DNA of 5,385 bases from Anaerolineae bacterium (GTDB lineage Bacteria > Chloroflexota > Anaerolineae > J102), in contig JALWDV010000071.1 of the NCBI GenBank assembly GCA_027036755.1, positions 1-5,385 on the forward strand. The letters run 5' to 3'. Numbering within the stretch: the stretch's first letter is position 1; each line of letters opens with the position of its first letter. The translations under genes and the position numbers were made by a program. Below the pieces are notes generated by a model. The model made no database searches, was not told where the DNA came from, and saw nothing but the letters and a program-made list of their open reading frames with translations. Below are positions 1 through 5,186 of the stretch, in pieces.

Positions 1-26
1 CCGACTCCAACAACCTTGCTGACGCA

Positions 27-45
27 GGGGGCGTAGGCCCCCTTT
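27..45 (+). terminator. GC hairpin with short T run, terminator-like
   Basis: GGGGGC (27-32) pairs with GCCCCC (37-42) across the tetraloop GTAG, with an extra A-T pair (26/43), and is followed by TTT. The form is that of a weak intrinsic terminator read on the plus strand, but no plus-strand gene precedes it inside the window. On the minus strand, downstream of hrcA, the hairpin lacks a T run. It may equally be part of an intergenic repeat. Confidence 0.3.
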
Positions 46-58
46 GCGGCCACAGGCC

Positions 59-104
59 TGAAGAGTCCGACTTCAGTCGGCCAGCACAGCGTTGCGGCTC
101 TTCA
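59..104. repeat. Nested inverted repeat downstream of hrcA
   Basis: An outer 7-bp stem, TGAAGAG (59-65) with CTCTTCA (98-104), encloses an inner hairpin CCGAC (67-71) / GTCGG (76-80) with a TTCA loop. Both stems are perfect. It lies 29 bases past the hrcA stop codon, so it would sit in the 3' end of that transcript and could stabilise or end it, but no T run follows on the minus strand. It looks like an intergenic REP-type element; only one copy is present here. Confidence 0.5.
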
Positions 105-132
105 ACCGAAAAAGGACACACCCAATTTGGAA

Positions 133-1233
133 TTACTGGAGCGAGGGCGTTTCATTCGCGCCCGCGGCTTCTGCTGGCGGTTCGGGATAGCCGTACAGCT
201 CGGAAAGCAGGCCCGTGAGCAGTTGCGATATGAAGCGCACGGCCGAGATGGTGTGGGCGTAGGGCATCCGCAGCGGCCCGATGACTCCCACCACGCCCGC
301 GCCATAGCTGGGGCGGCCATAGCGAGAAAGCACCATGCTCACATCGGGCAGATGTTCGTAAGGGCTTTCGCCGCCGAGGATGATCTGCACGCCGGGCAGT
401 TGTCGGGCTTCGTGCAGGAACGGCCCCAGGATGATGGGATTTTCGAATATCTCCACCACCTGCTGCGCGGCCGTCTGGTCGGAAAATTCGGGCGAGCGCA
501 GAATGTACACCAATCCTTCGTGGTACACCTCATCGATGCGCTCATCCTGATGATAAAGCGCGCTTCCCACCAACTCGACGACGCGTTGGGCCAGCGCGTC
601 CTGCTCCTGCTCCAGCCGCTGGATTTGCATCCAGTTCAGGCCCGTCAGCGCGTCGTTCAGACGATTGCTGATCTGCGAAAGTTCGGACTGACTTCTGGCT
701 TTTTCCAGGGGGATGATCTGCTGGCGCACCGCGCCCCCCTCCATGACCAGCACCAGCAGCACGGTGTGCGGTTGCAGGCTGATGAGCTCAAGATGTTTGA
801 ACTGGGTGTGATCCGCCTTGGGCGCGGTGGCAATGGCCGCGCTGCGCGCGGTGCGGGCCAAGACGCTGGCCGAAAGCTGCATCCATTGATCCATCTCGGC
901 CTGCACCTGAAAAAACTGGTGGCGGATGGTGCGCCGCACCGTGGTGGGCAGGTTGGTTTCGGGCAGAAGGTGCTGGACGAAGTAGCGATAGCCCTGGTGC
1001 GTGGGCACTCGCCCGGCCGAGGTGTGGGGATGGGTGAGGTAGCCCATCTGCTCCAGCCGTTTCATCTCGTTCCGCACCGTCGCGGGCGAGACCTCCAGCC
1101 CATAAGCCTCCACCAGTCGCTTGGAGCCCACCGGCTCGGCCGAGGCCACGAATTCGCGGATGATCAGTTCGAGAATGGTTTCTTGCCTGGGCGTGAGTTT
1201 GCCGCCCGGGGCCAGTTCCTGTTTCCGACTCAT
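133..1233 (-). CDS. hrcA: Heat-inducible transcription repressor HrcA
   Basis: HrcA binds the CIRCE operator (TTAGCACTC-N9-GAGTGCTAA) in front of chaperone genes and represses them; its folding depends on GroEL. The product is 366 residues, slightly longer than the usual 340-350. The N-terminal winged helix covers about residues 12-86: LTPRQ (13-17), EPVGSK (33-38), the recognition segment SPATVRNEM (49-57), and the family signature PHTSAGRVPT..GYRYFV (69-86). The C-terminal GAF-like core ends with the HrcA-typical GVIGPLRMPY block. The ATG at 1233 is chosen because the family homology begins just after it (MSRKQELAPGGKLTPRQ). The open frame extends upstream to 1317, but that would overlap the preceding gene and adds nothing HrcA-like. 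No good Shine-Dalgarno sequence is visible. It follows the sulfatase-fold gene by 40 bases on the same strand. No CIRCE-like operator is seen in front of it, and grpE, dnaK and dnaJ are not in the window; the downstream neighbour lies outside. Confidence 0.95.
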   Translation of the reverse strand: MSRKQELAPGGKLTPRQETILELIIREFVASAEPVGSKRLVEAYGLEVSPATVRNEMKRLEQMGYLTHPHTSAGRVPTHQGYRYFVQHLLPETNLPTTVRRTIRHQFFQVQAEMDQWMQLSASVLARTARSAAIATAPKADHTQFKHLELISLQPHTVLLVLVMEGGAVRQQIIPLEKARSQSELSQISNRLNDALTGLNWMQIQRLEQEQDALAQRVVELVGSALYHQDERIDEVYHEGLVYILRSPEFSDQTAAQQVVEIFENPIILGPFLHEARQLPGVQIILGGESPYEHLPDVSMVLSRYGRPSYGAGVVGVIGPLRMPYAHTISAVRFISQLLTGLLSELYGYPEPPAEAAGANETPSLQ

Positions 1234-1273
1234 AATGTATCGACCGTTTGCACGCCTCGTCGCCGCGGGGCGT

Positions 1274-2638
1274 TCATAAATAGCCCAGCCCGCGCAGATG
1301 TTTCTGTAAATCCTCATCCAGCTCGGGCGCTGCGCCCGCCCGGACGACGGGAGGATGCTCTTGCAGCCAGGCGTCCAGCGCCGCCGAGAGTTCCGCCACG
1401 CGATGGGGCTGTCGCCCGGCCAGATCCATCATCTCTCCGGGATCATGGGCGAGATGGTAAAGCCAGACGTCGTTCTGGTTGCTGCGGATGAGTTTGTAGC
1501 CATCCCGGACGATGGCCTCGTAAGTGCGATCATAACCCTTGCTGGCCGGGTCGAAATGGGGGTGGCGGCGGGCGAAACGATGTCGGTGGGGCGCAGTGTA
1601 TTGGGTGATCTGAAATTCGGAAGTGGCGGTGAGGAGGTTGTGGCCGGGAAGGGGGATGGCGGGCGCTGCATCCGCCAGATGGAGGAAGGTGGGCAGGAGG
1701 TCGGTGTGCTGCACGGGCGCGTCGTCATCGCCCGGCGCAAAGGCCTGGGGATAGTGGATGATGAGAGGAACCCGGGCCAGGGTGTCGCACACGCAGTATT
1801 GATGATCCATGAGACCATGATCGCCGATGTTTTCGCCGTGATCAGAGGTGACCGCGATGAGCGTGTTTTGCAGCGCGCCCACGCTGTCGAGAAATGCGAG
1901 CAGATCCGCGATCATGTCGTCCACATAAGCGATCTCCGCGTCGTACAGGGCCCGCAGGCCCGCGAAATCCTCGGGCGTCATGCTCACCTCGTCCGCCATG
2001 TAGGCCCAGGCGTCCTGATTGGCGGCCCGGGCGCGGCGCAGCGCTTCGGCATCCAGCAAACGCTCGGCGTAGCCTTTGGGCGGCCGGTAGGGTAGATGTG
2101 CGTCGAGATAAAGGCCGAAGATGAAGAAGGGCCGGTTTTCATCGCGCTCCTTTCGCCACCATTTGCGCACGTATTTGTTGAGCTTGCGCGCGCCCTTGTC
2201 GCTACGTTCCAGCAGTCCCTTGCGCAGCGCTTTTTCCCACCAGGGGAAGCGGGCCCGGCCCATGCTGGGGATGATGCGCCACAGGGCGGCAAAGTGTTCG
2301 AAACCGCGATCCAGCCCGAAGTGCGGCCCCACCCAGGCGTTGGTGGAAAAGGCCGCGGTCTGATACCCGGCCCGCTGCAACAGCTCCGCCATGGTGGGGA
2401 TGCGTTCATCCAGCCAGCGGGTTTCGACATTGACGCCGTGCTGGCGTGGATGCAGCCCCGTGAACATGCTGGCGTGGCTGGGCAGCGTCCAGATGGCGGC
2501 GCTGCGGGCCTGGGTGTAGCGGCGGCTGTTTTCGGCCAGCCGGTCTAGCGTTGGCGTTACGGTGCGCGGATTGCCGAAGCGATGCAGGCCATCGAAACGA
2601 ACGCAATCCAGGACGAGGAGGATGATGTTCGGGCGCAT
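1274..2638 (-). CDS. Sulfatase/alkaline-phosphatase-fold hydrolase with Thr nucleophile
   Basis: This 454-residue protein of the alkaline phosphatase/sulfatase superfamily should hydrolyse or transfer a sulfate or phosphate ester; the substrate is unknown. It opens with RPNIILLVLDCVR, where D11 is a metal ligand. The active-site block is WTLPSHASMFTG (50-61), aligned with the sulfatase signature C/S-x-P-S-R: T51 takes the place of the residue converted to formylglycine and H55 that of the Arg. DAHLPY (179-184) and SDHGE (265-269, D266 and H267 as metal ligands), with DHQY (278-281) after it, complete the site. The C-terminus LRGLGYL is common in this subgroup. No signal peptide or membrane segment is seen, so it is probably cytoplasmic. 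ATG 2638 is preferred over an in-frame TTG at 2656 because family homology starts directly after it. It ends 40 bases before hrcA and probably shares its transcript. A Thr nucleophile argues for phosphoesterase or phosphotransferase-like chemistry rather than a formylglycine sulfatase. Confidence 0.88.
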   Translation of the reverse strand: MRPNIILLVLDCVRFDGLHRFGNPRTVTPTLDRLAENSRRYTQARSAAIWTLPSHASMFTGLHPRQHGVNVETRWLDERIPTMAELLQRAGYQTAAFSTNAWVGPHFGLDRGFEHFAALWRIIPSMGRARFPWWEKALRKGLLERSDKGARKLNKYVRKWWRKERDENRPFFIFGLYLDAHLPYRPPKGYAERLLDAEALRRARAANQDAWAYMADEVSMTPEDFAGLRALYDAEIAYVDDMIADLLAFLDSVGALQNTLIAVTSDHGENIGDHGLMDHQYCVCDTLARVPLIIHYPQAFAPGDDDAPVQHTDLLPTFLHLADAAPAIPLPGHNLLTATSEFQITQYTAPHRHRFARRHPHFDPASKGYDRTYEAIVRDGYKLIRSNQNDVWLYHLAHDPGEMMDLAGRQPHRVAELSAALDAWLQEHPPVVRAGAAPELDEDLQKHLRGLGYL

Positions 2639-2652
2639 AAAGTTGAACGGGA

Positions 2653-2672
2653 GCAACTATGTAGGTATCCTG
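2653..2672 (-). promoter_or_regulatory. Leader block shared with the one at 4930-4949
   Basis: Read on the minus strand this block contains CAGGATACCT and AGTTGC. It matches 14 of 20 bases with 4930-4949, also on the minus strand, and both blocks sit between an octamer palindrome and a minus-strand start codon. It ends 14 bases before the ATG at 2638. It may hold promoter elements or be the outer part of the repeat; no convincing -35/-10 pair can be named. Confidence 0.3.
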
Positions 2673-2682
2673 CAAATGTTTT

Positions 2683-2771
2683 GCCACGAAGGCTCGAAGG
2701 AACGAAGACACGAAGAAGAACTTAAATTCTCCCCTTCGTGCCTTTGTGTCGTCGTGTCTTAGTGGTTTTTG
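2683..2771. repeat. Octamer-built imperfect palindrome, copy 1
   Basis: The left arm (2684-2715) is four tandem 8-mers of the form NNNCGAAG: CCACGAAG, GCTCGAAG, GAACGAAG, ACACGAAG. The right arm (2734-2765) is the reverse complement of a similar series (CCACTAAG, ACACGACG, ACACAAAG, GCACGAAG), matching the left arm at 24 of 32 positions. An AT-rich loop of 18 bases separates them, and TTTTTG follows the right arm. A second copy lies at 4971-5060 with nearly identical arms and a different loop. It starts 44 bases upstream of the sulfatase-fold gene, so it may be transcribed as a leader hairpin. No transposase or clear target-site duplication is present. Confidence 0.85.
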
Positions 2772-2794
2772 GCATCGGTATGAGAGGAGACGTG

Positions 2795-2800
2795 TATAAT
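2795..2800 (+). promoter_or_regulatory. Consensus -10 box without a gene behind it
   Basis: TATAAT matches the sigma70 -10 consensus exactly. TTGGCA at 2769-2774 is a possible -35 box, but the 20-base spacer is longer than the usual 16-18. Transcription would begin near 2807, inside the inverted repeat at 2802-2864. No convincing reading frame follows, so it may drive a small RNA or be a chance match. Confidence 0.3.
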
Positions 2801-2801
2801 T

Positions 2802-2864
2802 ACGAACGGGATGGAGAAAGATGTCGTGGCTGTGGCGATATTGTACCAGCTTCCTCCCGTTCGT
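2802..2864. repeat. 15-bp inverted repeat, possible structured RNA
   Basis: ACGAACGGGA (2802-2811) is a perfect inverted repeat of TCCCGTTCGT (2855-2864). The stem continues inward to 15 pairs (2802-2816 with 2850-2864), with one mismatch and one G-T pair, around a 33-base loop. It lies directly after a TATAAT box. It may be a small structured transcript, or the terminal repeats of a very short MITE-like element; no clear flanking duplication is seen. Between 2866 and 2924 nothing further is recognisable. Confidence 0.5.
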
Positions 2865-2924
2865 GTCATTTTCTCTCCGGCCCGCATCAGGCGTGACCGG
2901 GCTTCATTTTTGTCCCCACCCCGC

Positions 2925-2964
2925 CCCTCCCCCGATATTCGCTGCGCTCGTGTTCGGGGGAGGG
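2925..2964. repeat. G/C-tract hairpin 1
   Basis: CCCTCCCCCGA (2925-2935) and TCGGGGGAGGG (2954-2964) form a perfect 11-bp stem with an 18-base loop. It resembles intergenic REP-like hairpins of GC-rich environmental bacteria. It shares the CCTCCCCC/GGGGGAGG core with the next hairpin, so arms of the two could exchange partners. Confidence 0.65.
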
Positions 2965-2990
2965 AGATGACCATCTGCCCGACAGATTTG

Positions 2991-3056
2991 CAAGCCAGTG
3001 GGCTCCTCCCCCTGCAAGGCGTCAGCCGAAGCGGGGGAGGCCGGGAGGGGGGCTTG
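2991..3056. repeat. G/C-tract hairpin 2
   Basis: CCTCCCCC (3005-3012) pairs with GGGGGAGG (3033-3040) over a 20-base loop. Outside it, CAAGCC (2991-2996) can pair with GGCTTG (3051-3056). A further GGG and a run of six G (3043-3052) make the plus strand strongly G-tracted, so a G-quadruplex is conceivable. It lies about 65 bases upstream of the yqeK promoter. Confidence 0.55.
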
Positions 3057-3121
3057 TCACCAAGCCAAATTTGAAATTACTGAAAAGCGAAAAAGACGAC
3101 AGGCGGCCCGGGCGCTGGTTG

Positions 3122-3130
3122 TGGTATGAT
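3122..3130 (+). promoter_or_regulatory. Extended -10 promoter of yqeK
   Basis: TGGTATGAT fits the extended -10 form TGnTATAAT with one mismatch in the hexamer (TATGAT, 3125-3130). No good -35 box is seen at the expected distance, which is usual for extended -10 promoters. Predicted transcription would start near 3137, leaving a leader of about 20 bases that contains the ribosome binding site. Confidence 0.5.
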
Positions 3131-3145
3131 ATCCGTATGCTTTCC

Positions 3146-3151
3146 AGGAGG
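3146..3151 (+). promoter_or_regulatory. Ribosome binding site of yqeK
   Basis: A full AGGAGG lies five bases before the ATG at 3157 and fixes that start. It is the only strong Shine-Dalgarno sequence in front of a gene here; the three minus-strand genes lack one. Confidence 0.85.
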
Positions 3152-3156
3152 TTCCC

Positions 3157-3816
3157 ATGCCCGATTACAATGCAATTCACCGTTTTTTGGCCGCCCGCGG
3201 TCACGAGACCACTGCCATCCACTGTCGAGAGGTGGCGGAACAGGCCCGGGCGTTGGCGCTGCATTTCGGCGTCGACGCGGACAGGGCGTATGAGGCGGGC
3301 CTGCTGCACGACATCAGTGCTGTCATCCCCAATGATCAGCGGTTGAACAGGGCGCTGGCGTGGGGCGTCCCCATCCTGCCCGAGGAGCGGGTCGCGCCCA
3401 TGATCCTGCACCAGAAGCTCTCTGCGGTGATGGCCCGGCGGCAGTTTGGCGTGACGGATGCGAGCGTACTCAGCGCCATCGGCTGTCACACCACCCTCAA
3501 GCCGGACGCTTCTCCGCTGGACAAAGTGGTGTTTGTGGCGGACAAGATCGCCTGGGATCAGCCGGGAACGCCGCCCTGGCGGGATGATCTGGCCCGGGCG
3601 CTGGATGTTTCTCTGGATGCAGCGGCTCTGACCTATCTCGATTACCTGTGGGAGCGACGGGAGCAGCTTTTGGTCGTTCATCCCTGGTTCGTGGCGGCCC
3701 GGGCGCAACTCAGCAAAAGATTATCGCCCATGGTCTCGTCACGCCAGAAGCTTTCCGCCTTTTTCCGCGAATCGCCGCTGGCGCAAGAGGCGTCAGCGTT
3801 GGATTTGGAGCGATGA
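3157..3816 (+). CDS. yqeK: YqeK-type HD-domain Ap4A hydrolase
   Basis: YqeK enzymes split diadenosine tetraphosphate (Ap4A) symmetrically into two ADP with a di-metal HD domain. Ap4A builds up under stress and caps RNA. The expected ligand pattern is all present in the 219-residue product: H22 (in AIHCREVAEQA), H51-D52 (AGLLHDIS), H85 (ILHQKLSA), H111 (IGCHTT) and D129 (FVADKI). The block SPLDKVVFVADKI (119-131) is typical of YqeK rather than of other HD hydrolases. The last 30 or so residues, after VHPWFVAARAQLSKR, go beyond the usual length of about 190 and resemble nothing I know. No signal peptide or membrane segment; cytoplasmic. The ATG is set by a perfect AGGAGG five bases upstream and an extended -10 promoter, so it is its own transcription unit. 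In many bacteria yqeK follows nadD; here nadD and rsfS are absent from both sides. Its stop codon lies only 7 bases from the stop of the convergent phosphotransferase gene. Confidence 0.9.
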   Translation: MPDYNAIHRFLAARGHETTAIHCREVAEQARALALHFGVDADRAYEAGLLHDISAVIPNDQRLNRALAWGVPILPEERVAPMILHQKLSAVMARRQFGVTDASVLSAIGCHTTLKPDASPLDKVVFVADKIAWDQPGTPPWRDDLARALDVSLDAAALTYLDYLWERREQLLVVHPWFVAARAQLSKRLSPMVSSRQKLSAFFRESPLAQEASALDLER

Positions 3817-3823
3817 GTCGCGC

Positions 3824-4891
3824 TCAGGCCCGCGCGGCCACATCATGCGCGGCGCGGGCGATGAGGGGGATGAGCGCGCCCAGGCCCGCGAAGCGCTCGT
3901 CTTTCGTCTGCCCCCGCACGTAGCGAATGTAGATCTGGGCGGCGATGACCGCCAGGCGAAACAGCCCCAGCGCGTGATAGAAATGCACGTCCGAGACATC
4001 CCGGCCCGAGATCTCGGCGTAGCGCTGCACCAGTTGCGCCCGGGTCCAAAAGCGGGCGTCGCCCACGGGCATCTGGGCGATGGCCTGCATGTACGGCGGG
4101 TCGTCGGGCTCGGTCCAATAGGTGAGCAGTGCGCCCAGATCGGAGAAGGGATCGCCCAGGGTGCACATATCCCAATCGAACACCGCCACGATGCGGCCCG
4201 GATCATCGGGCGCGAACATGACGTTGTCCAGCTTGTAGTCGTTGTGCACCAGGGTGGGCGGAGGCGAAGGGGGCTGATGGGCCTTGAGCCAGGCGTACAC
4301 CTCGTCCATGACAGGCAGGTCTTCGGTCTTGGCCGCGTGCCAGCGTTTGTTCCAGCCCTCGATCTGGCGGGTGATGAAGCCTTCGGGCCGACCGAGGTCG
4401 CTCAACCCCAGCGCCGCGAAATCCACGGCGTGGAACTCGGCCAGGGTCTCGATGAGGGCCTGGCTCATACGCTGGGGCGCGTCGGGGATGTCCGTAAATT
4501 CAGGCGGGATGGCTTTGCGCACCACCACGCCCTGCCGCCGCTCCACGATGATGAACGGCCCGCCGATGACGCTTTCATCCTGGCAGAATAGCCACGCCCG
4601 CGGCGCTTTGGGGAAGGCCCGATGCAGCACCGATAGCACCTTGTACTCCCGGCTCATGTCGTGGGCGTGCTTGGCCACCGGGCCCAGGGGCGGACGCCGC
4701 AGCACGTATTGCTGCTCGCCAAAATCCAGCAGATAGGTGAGGTTGGCCACGCCGCCGGCGAATTGGCGCACGACCAGGGGATTGTCTGCGCCGGGGAGTT
4801 TGTCTTTGAGCCAGACCTGCAATCGGGCCTGGTCGAAACGTTCGTCCGGGCGCACGGAGATGGTGTCGGGGGATGATTGGGATCGGGACAT
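3824..4891 (-). CDS. ACAD10/11-like phosphotransferase (APH fold)
   Basis: This is a 355-residue kinase of the aminoglycoside-phosphotransferase fold, in the branch found as the N-terminal domain of acyl-CoA dehydrogenases ACAD10 and ACAD11 and as stand-alone bacterial proteins. That branch is linked to phosphorylation of 4-hydroxyacyl-CoA; antibiotic resistance is unlikely. Visible motifs: glycine-rich nucleotide loop FAGGVANLTYLL (44-55), YVLRRPP (62-68), REYKVL with a likely salt-bridge Glu (E82), the catalytic loop VHNDYKLDN (215-223; D218 base, N223 metal), and FDWDMCTLGDP (238-248; D239 or D241 metal). ATG 4891 is preferred, as homology begins soon after it. The frame stays open up to 4999, but those extra residues are encoded partly by the octamer repeat and look artefactual. 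No Shine-Dalgarno sequence is seen. It is convergent with yqeK, and no dehydrogenase or enoyl-CoA gene accompanies it inside the window, so the substrate remains inferred. Confidence 0.88.
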   Translation of the reverse strand: MSRSQSSPDTISVRPDERFDQARLQVWLKDKLPGADNPLVVRQFAGGVANLTYLLDFGEQQYVLRRPPLGPVAKHAHDMSREYKVLSVLHRAFPKAPRAWLFCQDESVIGGPFIIVERRQGVVVRKAIPPEFTDIPDAPQRMSQALIETLAEFHAVDFAALGLSDLGRPEGFITRQIEGWNKRWHAAKTEDLPVMDEVYAWLKAHQPPSPPPTLVHNDYKLDNVMFAPDDPGRIVAVFDWDMCTLGDPFSDLGALLTYWTEPDDPPYMQAIAQMPVGDARFWTRAQLVQRYAEISGRDVSDVHFYHALGLFRLAVIAAQIYIRYVRGQTKDERFAGLGALIPLIARAAHDVAARA

Positions 4892-4929
4892 AGCGGTGGC
4901 AGAGGGGATGACGGTTAGGGCGTTCGTTG

Positions 4930-4951
4930 GTAACTGATCAGGTAGCCTGAT
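4930..4951 (-). promoter_or_regulatory. Leader block with small hairpin upstream of phosphotransferase
   Basis: ATCAGG (4937-4942) and CCTGAT (4946-4951) make a 6-bp stem with a three-base loop. The overlapping segment 4930-4949 matches 2653-2672 at 14 of 20 bases, including AGGTA.CCTG, and lies in the same order relative to the octamer palindrome and the start codon, 38 bases before ATG 4891. A promoter or repeat-edge role is possible but unproven. Confidence 0.35.
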
Positions 4952-4970
4952 TCGACTTTTAAAATGCATT

Positions 4971-5060
4971 GCCACGAAGCCTCGAAGGAACGAAGACACG
5001 AAGAAAATCCTTGTTTCTCACCCTTCGCGCCTTCGTGTCGTCGTGTCTTCGCGGTTTTTG
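4971..5060. repeat. Octamer-built imperfect palindrome, copy 2
   Basis: The left arm (4972-5003) is four NNNCGAAG octamers: CCACGAAG, CCTCGAAG, GAACGAAG, ACACGAAG. It differs from copy 1 by one base. The right arm (5023-5054) again matches at 24 of 32 positions as a reverse complement and is followed by TTTTTG. The 19-base loop differs from that of copy 1. It begins 80 bases upstream of the phosphotransferase ATG, in the same orientation to its downstream gene as copy 1. Minus-strand frames starting within either copy read MSSFLR.FVA, a repeat-derived peptide that should not be annotated as protein. Confidence 0.85.
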
Positions 5061-5100
5061 ACCTTGCTACGCTAGTAGTTGCACATCCTGCCGCCAAGGT
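5061..5100. repeat. Weak 6-bp inverted repeat
   Basis: ACCTTG (5061-5066) can pair with CAAGGT (5095-5100) around a 28-base loop, directly after the octamer palindrome. Six pairs over this distance may be chance; listed as part of the hairpin-rich stretch that fills 5061-5385. Confidence 0.2.
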
Positions 5101-5105
5101 TACGA

Positions 5106-5120
5106 AAACCTGTCAGGTTT
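5106..5120. repeat. Short perfect palindrome AAACCTG-T-CAGGTTT
   Basis: Two 7-base arms flank a single T. It could be a protein-binding operator or a short repeat; words of this form occur as intergenic repeats in some Chloroflexota genomes as far as I recall, which I cannot verify here. No gene start lies next to it. Confidence 0.45.
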
Positions 5121-5134
5121 GACTGACATACGTT

Positions 5135-5157
5135 AGCAGTCGCCATGAGCGATTGCT
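5135..5157. repeat. 9-bp hairpin
   Basis: AGCAGTCGC (5135-5143) pairs with GCGATTGCT (5149-5157), with one G-T pair, around the loop CATGA. No T run follows, so it is not an evident terminator. Confidence 0.4.
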
Positions 5158-5186
5158 CACCACATAACGAACGAAAATCCCTCGTT

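Noticed and set aside
127..1491. A 454-codon open frame on the plus strand, antisense to hrcA
   Set aside because: It overlaps the clearly conserved HrcA frame along its whole length, resembles no known family, and long antisense frames are common in GC-rich genes.
1355..2548. Plus-strand open frames antisense to the sulfatase-fold gene
   Set aside because: They mirror a gene with intact catalytic motifs, have low-complexity composition and no ribosome binding sites.
2406..2711. Minus-strand frame starting MSSFLRAFVA inside the octamer repeat
   Set aside because: The start is repeat-derived, the same peptide arises from copy 2, and the rest is out of frame with the real gene.
2811..3074. 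An 87-codon plus-strand frame downstream of the TATAAT box
   Set aside because: It runs through two G/C hairpin repeats, has no ribosome binding site and a biased, non-protein-like composition.
121..3090. Similar AT-rich words AATTTGGAATTACTGGA (124-140) and AATTTGAAATTACTGAA (3067-3083)
   Set aside because: Fifteen of 17 bases match, but a pair of this quality is expected about once by chance in a window of this size; the first also overlaps the hrcA stop codon.
3022..3708. A 228-codon minus-strand frame opposite yqeK
   Set aside because: YqeK on the plus strand has all metal ligands, a strong ribosome binding site and a promoter; the reverse frame shows no family features.
4892..4999. N-terminal extension of the phosphotransferase up to 4999
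   Set aside because: The extra 36 residues are encoded partly by the repeat, and APH-family homology begins after ATG 4891.
2683..5060. The two octamer palindromes as a CRISPR array
   Set aside because: They are two distant copies with internal 8-base periodicity, no unique spacers between regular repeats and no cas genes.
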